Source: CAG-877 sp045125935 (lineage in GTDB: Bacteria; Bacillota_I; Bacilli_A; RF39; UBA660). From it: a stretch of DNA of 20,073 nt. Under the pieces are notes generated by a model. The model worked only from the letters and a program-made list of their open reading frames with translations. It was not told where the DNA came from and did no database searches. Where the stretch lies: NCBI GenBank assembly GCA_045125935.1, contig JBGVNW010000060.1, positions 1 to 20,073 on the forward strand, in the 5' to 3' direction. Below are positions 1 through 5,577 of this stretch, piece by piece (the first letter of the stretch is position 1; every line of letters begins with the position of its first letter). The position numbers were made by a program, and so were the translations under genes.

Positions 1-57
1 AGTTCTATCTTTATAAAATATATTATTATGAAATTCAATTTCTTCTATCATATACAT
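1..57 (-). CDS. 5' end of a gene cut by the left window edge
   Basis: Nineteen codons are open on the minus strand from an ATG at 57-55 to the edge (reads MYMIEEIEFHNNIFYKDRT); a second in-frame ATG lies at 51-49. No Shine-Dalgarno is visible. A good extended -10 (TGA TATACT in minus orientation, 75-67) would start transcription near position 60, so the message would be almost leaderless. No function can be read from so short a piece. It could be spurious; the promoter match is the main support. Confidence 0.35.
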   Translation of the reverse strand, partial: MYMIEEIEFHNNIFYKDRT

Positions 58-66
58 CACTTAATT

Positions 67-75
67 AGTATATCA
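67..75 (-). promoter_or_regulatory. extended -10 promoter of the left-edge gene
   Basis: In minus orientation this reads TGATATACT, an extended -10 identical to the one before the glucan synthase gene. No -35 consensus is seen at the right distance. The predicted start is about 3-9 bases before the candidate ATGs. Confidence 0.35.
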
Positions 76-100
76 ATTTTTATTTATGGCCGAAAGGCGC

Positions 101-131
101 GAATTAAAATAAAATTTTTTTATTTTAATTC
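101..131. repeat. perfect 14-bp A/T inverted repeat
   Basis: GAATTAAAATAAAA (101-114) is followed after 3 bases by its exact reverse complement (118-131). The hairpin lies just beyond the stop codon of the minus-strand GNAT pseudogene. It may act as a weak terminator, but the stem is almost entirely A-T and has no separate U-run. A small GC-rich piece (GGCCGAAAGGC, 88-98) lies directly beside it. Confidence 0.5.
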
Positions 132-147
132 TTTTCTTGTGGTTCCT

Positions 148-482
148 TTATTGTTTTTTATAAGAATCGTTAATCTTTTCTAACGATTCATAATCGTATT
201 CTAAATTCACAGATTTATCAATAGCACAAATTACATCGACAATTTTATTTGACGTACTATCATATGCTACATAAATATTATTATAGTTAAATATAAAACC
301 ATCCTTTAACATTTTTTTCTTAGAAATTCTACACATTTGTTTCTATCCTTGTCAAACCAGAACGGATAAATATATGGATCTGCATCATATATCAGTTTTG
401 CTATTTCTTCCATATTATCTTCTTTTTTAGCTCTTCTAAAATAAATCAATTCATTTTCCACTAGATAACTATCTTTATCCAT
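148..482 (-). pseudogene. frameshifted GNAT-type acetyltransferase fragment
   Basis: Reading from an ATG at 482-480, the minus strand encodes an N-terminal GNAT-like segment (IYFRRAKKEDNMEEIAKLIY, then DPYIYPFWFDKDRNKC). The frame then breaks at a run of seven A (312-318) and hits a stop. Adding one A restores a continuous frame into FIFNYNNIYVAYDSTSNKIV and on to the stop at 150-148. The joined product aligns residue for residue with the N-terminal half of the plus-strand copy at 631-1255 (both have IYP-WF, then FIFN). The C-terminal half with the acetyl-CoA motif is missing, so this is a truncated, frameshifted paralogue. The family assignment rests on that paralogue. Confidence 0.7.
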
Positions 483-603
483 TTTTTTATTTCTTCTTAT
501 ATTAGTAATACATGTACGTGATATACAAGGGTATTATATCTTATTTAAATCATTTTTTGAATAATTTTGTAAGAGAATAATACTACATTATATAAATATA
601 TGA

Positions 604-626
604 TAAAATAAACATAAAAAAGGAGA
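604..626 (+). promoter_or_regulatory. extended -10 and RBS of the plus-strand GNAT pseudogene
   Basis: TGA TAAAAT (601-609) is a possible extended -10. An alternative is TTGTAA (567-572), 18 bases, TATAAA (591-596). A strong AAAGGAGA ribosome site (about 618-625) precedes the ATG at 631. These signals remain intact although the gene is broken. Confidence 0.4.
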
Positions 627-630
627 TAAT

Positions 631-1255
631 ATGTTAAATATCGATATTGAAAAAAATGTAGTAATTAGAAAAGCATGCAAAATGATGACTTAGAAAGAGT
701 GGCTGAATTAATTTACTATACTGATTCATATATATATCCATATTGGTTTGGTGATTTAAATAATTGTAAAAAATATTACCAAAACTTATTCTTGAAGATA
801 ATTTTATTTTTAATATTGATACTATATATATTGCTATTAATAATCAAAACAATGAGATTGTTGGTTTATCTTCTATCGTTGATAAATATACCGATTTTGA
901 ATATAATTATGATAAATTATCTAAAGATAAAAATGTAGTTTATACGATGAAAAATTATGTCATAAATACTATTAAAAAGCAGGGGATTGCTACAATTACT
1001 AATATGTGTATCAAAGAAGAATATCGAAATAAGCATATTGGATATAAACTTTTAAATACTGTAATTATGGAATATGAAAAAAATAACAATAATGATGTTA
1101 AATATATTCAATTTTGTGTTTTGGCACATAATCTAAGTGCTATCAAACTGTATCAAAATCTTGGACTTAAGCAAATAAGTGGTATTGAAAAGGGATTTAA
1201 TGGTTATCGTATGAGAAAGCCTGATGTTGTTGTTATGCAATTACAAGTCAAATAA
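631..1255 (+). pseudogene. GNAT-family N-acetyltransferase broken by two frameshifts
   Basis: The gene starts at ATG 631 behind a strong ribosome site (NIDIEKNVVIRKA). It shifts frame near 672, continues as QNDDLERVAELIYYTDSYIY, and shifts again at the A-run near 784. From there it reads on without interruption (LEDNFIFNIDTIYIAINNQN) to the stop at 1253-1255. Both shifts have the sense of a single lost base. The C-terminal part carries the GNAT acetyl-CoA signature region (IKEEYRNKHIGYKLL) and the usual LAHNLSAIKLYQNLGL helix, so the ancestral product was a normal GNAT acetyltransferase of about 200 residues. The substrate cannot be told. It is paralogous to the fragment at 148-482 and lies 28 bases upstream of the SpeD-like gene. 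An ATG at 947 could in principle yield the C-terminal domain alone, but no ribosome site supports it. Confidence 0.75.
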
Positions 1256-1283
1256 GAACTAAATTTAAAAGGATGTGTTGAAA

Positions 1284-1970
1284 ATGAATGATATTAAAAA
1301 TATTGAACAATTAGATCATTTTTTCTTTGATGGGTATTCAATTGCTGAAAAAGAATTAGCGGATGTAAGTAAAGTTCACTTCTTTGTCCAAAATATTAAT
1401 AAGTATATATTTGGTAACAAAGGGAAAATTGTTCTAATACCTTATTTTAATGGAAAGATAAAAGCAGATGGTGGGGTTAGTGGTATTGTATTAGGTCAAA
1501 ATTTTCATTTTACTTGTCATACATTTTGTTATAAAAATACTATGTTTATTGATTATTTTGGAGATAGATCTAAACAAACTGATGTACAAGATTTAATTCT
1601 AGACACTTTCCCAACTGATGATTATGATTTATGTAAAGGTAATCAAGATATAAAAGGAAATTTTGGAAAGCATATTATAGTGCGTCCTGCATCTGCAGTT
1701 AGTTTTGATGAAGCAAAGAAATTAGTTTCAACAATTTTAAGTGAAATAGATATGACTTCAATTAATAGTTTAATAACTCATCAAACTAGTGAAAATCAAT
1801 TTGATATTTTACAACCAATTGCTGAATCACATATTTCATTCCATAGAGCAAACGATGAAATGGTGGTAGATGCTTTTTCTTGTAAATACTTTGATGAAAA
1901 GAAATTACTATCATTATTAAATAGTCCAGAAGAATATACTGAAGTAAATCGTGGAATTAGGTTTAAATAA
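1284..1970 (+). CDS. tandem SpeD-like (AdoMet decarboxylase family) protein
   Basis: A 228-residue protein read as two fused S-adenosylmethionine-decarboxylase-like domains. Domain 1 (about 11-115) has the family's HFFFDGYSI strand and a GGVSGIVLG segment leading into FHFTCHTF, but Phe sits where the cleavage Ser belongs. Domain 2 (about 128-225) ends in AESHISFH (180-187) and VVDAFSC (194-200). This matches the SpeD signature of the Glu-Ser autocleavage bond (E181-S182, Ser becoming pyruvoyl), His187 and Cys200; the last two correspond to His68 and Cys83 of the bacterial enzyme. The predicted product is therefore a self-processing pyruvoyl decarboxylase whose substrate could be AdoMet or, as in neofunctionalised SpeD relatives, arginine or ornithine. 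ATG 1284 is preferred because AAAGGA (1268-1273) lies 10 bases upstream; GTG 1275 and TTG 1278 are too close. No other polyamine gene is visible. Family membership is fairly sure; the substrate is not. Confidence 0.8.
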   Translation: MNDIKNIEQLDHFFFDGYSIAEKELADVSKVHFFVQNINKYIFGNKGKIVLIPYFNGKIKADGGVSGIVLGQNFHFTCHTFCYKNTMFIDYFGDRSKQTDVQDLILDTFPTDDYDLCKGNQDIKGNFGKHIIVRPASAVSFDEAKKLVSTILSEIDMTSINSLITHQTSENQFDILQPIAESHISFHRANDEMVVDAFSCKYFDEKKLLSLLNSPEEYTEVNRGIRFK

Positions 1971-2015
1971 TAATTATACAAAAATATAAGTTCTTTTACT
2001 GTTTCATATGAAATT

Positions 2016-2042
2016 AAAGTACACTTAGAGGTGTGCTTTTTT
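2016..2042 (+). terminator. intrinsic terminator after the SpeD-like gene
   Basis: AAGTACAC (2017-2024), loop TTAGAG, GTGTGCTT (2031-2038) with one G-U pair, then a run of T. It lies 46 bases after the stop of the SpeD-like gene and before the next promoter. Confidence 0.75.
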
Positions 2043-2055
2043 CTTTAAAACGTAA

Positions 2056-2084
2056 TTGATTATAAAAACATTGATTGGTATACT
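2056..2084 (+). promoter_or_regulatory. promoter of the EF-Tu domain II-like gene
   Basis: TTGATT (2056-2061), a 17-base spacer, then TATACT (2079-2084) preceded by TGG, which makes an extended -10. The start would be near 2091, giving a leader of about 26 bases that holds the AGGAGG ribosome site. Confidence 0.7.
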
Positions 2085-2116
2085 TATGGTGGTAATGATT
2101 AATATAGGAGGATGTA

Positions 2117-2482
2117 ATGGGATTATTTGATTTTTTTAAGAAAAAGAGTGCTGAAAATGATTTTGGTATGTCAATGGTTGAAGAAGAAAGATTACAAAAG
2201 ATGACACAAAATGGAACTCCTGGTGATTGTGTTATGATAGTAGAAGATATTTTTACAATTACAGGTAGAGGTATTGTAGTAACTGGAAAAATAATTAAAG
2301 GAACAATAAGACTTGATGAAAGTTTAGTAATAATGGAAACTGGTAAAGTTATACAAGTTAAGGGAATTGAAATGTTTAGAAAAACACTAGATTTTGCTAC
2401 TGAAGGAGATAATGTTGGTTTATTACTAGGTAACGTAACTAGAAATGAAATAAACTCTGGAAATAGATTAGCAAAAATATAA
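2117..2482 (+). CDS. stand-alone EF-Tu domain II-like protein
   Basis: A 121-residue protein. After a short N-terminal segment (GLFDFFKKK, then acidic and polar residues to about 36), residues 38-120 match the second beta-barrel of elongation factor Tu: VEDIFTITGRGIVVTGKI (42-59), IEMFRKTLDFATEGDNVGLL (84-103) and a GNRLAKI end where EF-Tu has RG-VLAK. The GTPase domain and domain III are absent and no remnant of them flanks the gene. In EF-Tu this barrel contacts aminoacyl-tRNA and the ribosome; what the free domain does is unknown. AGGAGG (2106-2111) precedes the ATG by 5 bases. The gene has its own promoter and terminator, so it is a monocistronic unit and not a broken tuf gene. Confidence 0.8.
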   Translation: MGLFDFFKKKSAENDFGMSMVEEERLQKMTQNGTPGDCVMIVEDIFTITGRGIVVTGKIIKGTIRLDESLVIMETGKVIQVKGIEMFRKTLDFATEGDNVGLLLGNVTRNEINSGNRLAKI

Positions 2483-2497
2483 TAATATCCTTCTATG

Positions 2498-2530
2498 AAA
2501 AAGGCATCACGTGAAGTGATGTCTTATTTT
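2498..2530. terminator. bidirectional terminator between convergent genes
   Basis: AAGGCATCAC (2501-2510), loop GTGAA, GTGATGTCTT (2516-2525) forms a 10-bp stem with one G-U pair. It is flanked by A on the left and T on the right, so it can stop transcription from both sides. The stop codon of the minus-strand gene (2524-2526) overlaps the stem. Confidence 0.8.
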
Positions 2531-2814
2531 TTATTTCTATATTGCATATATGATACGAAATATAGTGCGTCACATACTAATCCTGTTGTAACTGATGCAA
2601 GCCCTAGACTAATTAAAAAACTATATTCATTAATATCAGTATTTGTTATTAATAAAAATACTTCAAAAAGTGCAATACCAAATCCTAAAATAGTTGTTAT
2701 TATACCTATAGTTAGTACAATAAACATAGCTTTACCAACATTTGTTTTTAAAAATTCTTGTTCTAATTTTTTGTTTTTTCTCGTATTAAATAAGTTATAT
2801 TTTTTCTTCTTCAT
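2524..2814 (-). CDS. small two-helix membrane protein, unknown function
   Basis: A 96-residue protein with a very basic N-terminus (KKKK, RKNKK within residues 2-16) and two hydrophobic segments (about 29-56 and 65-90), ending in QYRNKK. The positive ends suggest both termini are cytoplasmic. GAGAGGG (minus orientation, 2828-2822) is a good ribosome site 7 bases before the ATG. The gene converges on the EF-Tu-domain gene and diverges from the gene at 3032. No family is recognised. Confidence 0.7.
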   Translation of the reverse strand: MKKKKYNLFNTRKNKKLEQEFLKTNVGKAMFIVLTIGIITTILGFGIALFEVFLLITNTDINEYSFLISLGLASVTTGLVCDALYFVSYMQYRNKK

Positions 2815-2837
2815 ATTTAAACCCTCTCTTTACTTTA

Positions 2838-2846
2838 TATATATCA
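2838..2846 (-). promoter_or_regulatory. possible extended -10 of the two-helix membrane protein
   Basis: TGA TATATA in minus orientation, giving a start near 2831 and a leader of about 17 bases. The surroundings are AT-rich and no clear -35 is seen, so the call is tentative. The rest of the divergent gap (2847-3015) is T-rich with no other readable signal. Confidence 0.35.
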
Positions 2847-3031
2847 TATATTTTTAATAAATTTAAGTAGAAAGTATACATTTTTGTTAAAATTTACGTT
2901 TGTTTACTATTTGTTGTATTGTTTTGAAATGTTTAATTTTTAACATGTAAATTTAAGTTTATGATGTTTTAGTTTTATCTTTATTTTTGCTGTAATGTTT
3001 CGTTTATGATATATTTATAATAGGTGATTAT

Positions 3032-3556
3032 ATGAAGAAAGATTTATTAGATAAAGAGAAGAAAAAAATATTTATATATATTATTGCTATATTTATTATT
3101 GTTAGTTTATTAGCTGTGATTTTAATTTTTAATAATAAGATTTTTATGATGGAATATAGTTATGATAATGTTACTTTTAGATATCCTAGTAATTTTAAAG
3201 TTCGTAGTAGTGATGATGGATTGATTGTTAGTTCTAGGGATGATATGGCAAAAATTGAAATTTCTATTCGTGAGAGAGAAAATAATTATTTGAGTTCTGA
3301 ATATGAGGATATTGCGAATGGTGTTTTTAATGATTTTGTTAAGTCTACTGATTATAGTATTTTAAGTAATGAATGTATTGATCATATGTGTACTAGTCTT
3401 TATGATTATAATTCGGATACAATTAAAATTGTTGTTGAGTTTAGAGAAAATGTTTTAGTTACTTATAAATTAGAGGTTTCTAGTTCTAAGTTTGATAAAT
3501 ATAATGATGGATTTGATACTGTTGTTAATTCTTTAGTTGTAGATAGTGATGATTAG
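3032..3556 (+). CDS. single-pass membrane-anchored protein, unknown function
   Basis: A 174-residue protein. The N-terminus is basic (KKDLLDKEKKK), followed by one strong hydrophobic helix (about 13-34) and a soluble domain that should lie outside the membrane. The domain opens with VTFRYPSNFKV (47-57), a pattern seen in PsbP-like and similar beta-rich extracytoplasmic domains, and has two close cysteines (C115, C120) that could form a disulfide. AGGTGA (3022-3027) precedes the ATG by 4 bases. A terminator follows. No specific family is claimed; a lipoprotein is excluded because there is no lipobox. Confidence 0.75.
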   Translation: MKKDLLDKEKKKIFIYIIAIFIIVSLLAVILIFNNKIFMMEYSYDNVTFRYPSNFKVRSSDDGLIVSSRDDMAKIEISIRERENNYLSSEYEDIANGVFNDFVKSTDYSILSNECIDHMCTSLYDYNSDTIKIVVEFRENVLVTYKLEVSSSKFDKYNDGFDTVVNSLVVDSDD

Positions 3557-3570
3557 TGTTTATGTAAAGA

Positions 3571-3600
3571 AAACTCTATTGTGATATTTAGAGTTTTTTT
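3571..3600 (+). terminator. intrinsic terminator
   Basis: AAACTCTA (3571-3578), about 10-base loop, TAGAGTTT (3589-3596), then T residues. It ends the membrane-anchored protein unit 15 bases past the stop. Confidence 0.75.
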
Positions 3601-3642
3601 GTTTGAACTAAATAATTCTATGCAATCTAAGAGTGGTGTAAA

Positions 3643-3671
3643 TTGACATTTTCCTTATTTTATGGTATAAT
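3643..3671 (+). promoter_or_regulatory. near-consensus promoter of the mraZ-like unit
   Basis: TTGACA (3643-3648), exactly 17 bases, TATAAT (3666-3671), with TGG directly before the -10. This is the strongest promoter in the window. The start near 3678 leaves a leader of about 21 bases. Confidence 0.85.
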
Positions 3672-3698
3672 TAGCGCACTAATGTGGGGGGAATGGTT

Positions 3699-4145
3699 AT
3701 GTTTGGTGATGTACCTATTTTTGGTAGTTATTCATTTAAAATAGATGAAAAGGGTAGAATGTTTTTACCTAGTATGACAAATGCGGAAAAAGGTGATCAA
3801 GTTGTTTTTTCTGTTAGTGATGCTGGTAATGGTATTGTTGAGATTTATCCTTTAAAAAGTTTTTCTAGTCTTTTGAATAAATATGATGATATTTTGCTTA
3901 CTTCTACTAATTCTGCTTTAATAGAACGTATTGAGAGTGAGAAAAGAAAACTTTGTTCATCAGCTATAACTCAATCAAATGTTGATGCTCAACGTAGAAT
4001 ATTTATTAATCCAGGTATTTTGACTTTACTTGGTTCAACTGATGCCCGTCTTTATGCACAAGGTGAGGGAAATAGGATCATGTTATTTGGTAGTGAAGAA
4101 GGTTATGAAAAATATACTGGCCATTCTTTTATTAAGGTGGTGTAA
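3699..4145 (+). CDS. mraZ: MraZ-like DNA-binding regulator
   Basis: A 148-residue protein with two SpoVT/AbrB-type half-repeats, as in MraZ: first YSFKIDEKGRMFLP (11-24), second NVDAQRRIFINPGI (94-107). Each carries the DxxxR core (D16-R20, D96-R100), but in the second the usual Gly before Arg is Arg. Between them EIYPLKSFSSLL (48-59) matches the MraZ YPL-W/F-L segment. MraZ forms a ring and represses the division and cell-wall cluster by binding repeats upstream of itself. Length is near the family's usual 140-150. ATG 3699 is chosen because GGGGGGA (3686-3692) sits 6 bases upstream; GTG 3684 and ATG 3693 overlap that site. Unusually, the next gene is not rsmH. A diverged MraZ paralogue is possible. 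Confidence 0.8.
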   Translation: MFGDVPIFGSYSFKIDEKGRMFLPSMTNAEKGDQVVFSVSDAGNGIVEIYPLKSFSSLLNKYDDILLTSTNSALIERIESEKRKLCSSAITQSNVDAQRRIFINPGILTLLGSTDARLYAQGEGNRIMLFGSEEGYEKYTGHSFIKVV

Positions 4146-4147
4146 GT

Positions 4148-4717
4148 ATGAGAAAAAGTGATTTAGTATTATTGAAGAGAAGTTTTGATAATCAGAAGAG
4201 ATATAGTCAATATGTTGGTGGAGATGGTTCTCTTTATGAGAATTTAACTGAGAATCAAATACTTTCAATGACTGATTCTGATTTAGCGGTAAATACCGTT
4301 ACTACTGTGATGAGAGAAATGATATTATACTTATCTAATAGTGATGTTTCTTATAATGGTATTGCTGTTTGTCCTTTGTTTTCGGTTTTTGTTGATAATG
4401 ATTTTATTGATGAAAAAGGCAATATTGCTAATAAGAAAGGTATATTAGATGACTATGTTGGTATATCATTTGATAAGGCTTTTGTTTATTCTGGTAGAAC
4501 TCATTCCGAAGTGTTTCCTATTACTTCAATTGATGATGCACAATACATTTTATATGGTAAGTTTAGTGATTTTGTACTTGGGCTTAATGAGTGTGGTTTA
4601 GATCTTGAAGGAATTACTAGCTTTAATGATATACGTGAATTAATATATGAAGATAAAAGACCATTTGGTAAAGTTGCAGTATCATTTAAGAAAACTCGAC
4701 CTTATACAAAAAAATAA
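4148..4717 (+). CDS. unrecognised 189-residue protein, cotranscribed with mraZ-like gene
   Basis: The gene begins 2 bases after the mraZ-like stop, with GGTGGTG just before that stop serving as ribosome site, so translation is probably coupled. The product has no signal peptide or membrane helix and looks like a soluble cytoplasmic mixed alpha/beta protein. The N-terminus is basic (MRKSDLVLLKRSFDNQKR), the middle acidic, the end basic (SFKKTRPYTKK). No motif I know is present, and it is not the RsmH methyltransferase that normally follows mraZ (no AdoMet-binding glycine loop). The tight pairing suggests a functional link to the regulator. Confidence 0.75.
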   Translation: MRKSDLVLLKRSFDNQKRYSQYVGGDGSLYENLTENQILSMTDSDLAVNTVTTVMREMILYLSNSDVSYNGIAVCPLFSVFVDNDFIDEKGNIANKKGILDDYVGISFDKAFVYSGRTHSEVFPITSIDDAQYILYGKFSDFVLGLNECGLDLEGITSFNDIRELIYEDKRPFGKVAVSFKKTRPYTKK

Positions 4718-4736
4718 TTAATCTTATGATTTATTG

Positions 4737-4764
4737 GAATGTAATTAATTGTTACATTCTTTTT
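4737..4764 (+). terminator. intrinsic terminator of the mraZ-like unit
   Basis: GAATGTAA (4737-4744), 7-base loop, TTACATTC (4752-4759), then T-rich sequence. It separates the unit from the wall operon. Confidence 0.75.
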
Positions 4765-4818
4765 CTTTACAGTTTTTGACTTATTATTTGTGTTTATTTC
4801 TATGATTTCTTTTATTTG

Positions 4819-4827
4819 TGCTATAAT
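4819..4827 (+). promoter_or_regulatory. extended -10 promoter of the wall-precursor operon
   Basis: TGC TATAAT, a perfect -10 with the TGn extension. No -35 hexamer is recognisable 16-18 bases upstream. The start near 4834 leaves about 15 bases before the ATG, holding GGAG (4836-4839). Confidence 0.6.
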
Positions 4828-4848
4828 TTTGTTATGGAGTGATTAAAT

Positions 4849-5568
4849 ATGCAGATAAAAATAGGCAATGTTAAGGTTAATTACATACAATATGGTGAAG
4901 GTATGGATGTGTTGTTATTGCATGGATGGGGACAGAATATCGCAATGATGAAGCCATTAGGTGATAAGCTTTGTGATAAATGTCGTGTAACAATTTTAGA
5001 TTTTCCTGGTTTTGGAGAAAGTGATGAACCAGCAACTCCATGGACTATTACTGATTATGCAGTTATGTTAGAACAATTTGTAAAAGAATTAAATATAAAA
5101 AAGCCCGTAGTTATTGGTCATTCTTTTGGTGGAAGAGTTGCAATTTGTTATTCAGCAAATAATCCAATCGAAAAACTAGTTTTATTTGGTAGTCCTTGTA
5201 TTAGAAATGATAAGGAATTATCTTTATCTATTAAAATATTGAAAAAATTAAAGACACTTCCTGGGTTAAATGAACTTGGCGAATATATGAAAAAATATAT
5301 TGGTTCAAGAGATTATAAAGCCGCTAGTCCAATAATGAGACAAACTTTAGTAAATGTTGTTAACGAAGATTTATCTAATTATGCAAAAAAGATAGAAGAG
5401 CCAACATTGTTAATTTGGGGTGAGAATGATACAGAGGCTCCAGTTGAAGAAGCTCGTGATCTTGAAAAGTTAATGGTAGATGCTGCATTGATAGTTCTTC
5501 CTGGGACACACTATGCTTATTTAGAAAATTTAGTTCAGGTGGTTAATATACTAAAAAGCTTTTTTTAG
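4849..5568 (+). CDS. alpha/beta-hydrolase fold protein
   Basis: A 239-residue protein with the full hydrolase pattern: oxyanion HGWG (25-28), DFPGFGESD (51-59), nucleophile elbow GHSFGG with Ser92, acid Asp194 in WGENDTEAP, and His221 in PGTHYAYLEN. This family includes esterases, C-C bond hydrolases and acyl-transfer enzymes; the substrate cannot be read. It has no signal peptide, so it acts in the cytoplasm. It is first in an operon with murF and ddl: the murF ribosome site AGGAGG begins within its stop codon. The position suggests an envelope-related job, which is inference only. Confidence 0.85.
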   Translation: MQIKIGNVKVNYIQYGEGMDVLLLHGWGQNIAMMKPLGDKLCDKCRVTILDFPGFGESDEPATPWTITDYAVMLEQFVKELNIKKPVVIGHSFGGRVAICYSANNPIEKLVLFGSPCIRNDKELSLSIKILKKLKTLPGLNELGEYMKKYIGSRDYKAASPIMRQTLVNVVNEDLSNYAKKIEEPTLLIWGENDTEAPVEEARDLEKLMVDAALIVLPGTHYAYLENLVQVVNILKSFF

Positions 5569-5577
5569 GAGGTTATT

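Noticed and set aside
660..800. Programmed ribosomal frameshifting in the plus-strand GNAT gene
   Set aside because: Two separate shifts would be needed, neither lies at a recognisable slippery heptamer with a downstream structure, and the paralogue is also broken. Decay is simpler.
2495..2857. Plus-strand open frame opposite the two-helix membrane protein
   Set aside because: It begins inside a terminator, has no ribosome site, and is the antisense of a better-supported gene.
3630..3700. MraZ operator boxes (TGGGN repeats) at the mraZ-like promoter
   Set aside because: Only TGGTG (3634-3638), TGGGG (3685-3689) and TGG (3694) are seen, without the regular spacing of true boxes, and the latter overlap the ribosome site.
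4777..4782. TTGACT as -35 for the hydrolase-murF-ddl promoter
   Set aside because: It is about 40 bases from the TATAAT at 4822, far outside the 16-18 base range.
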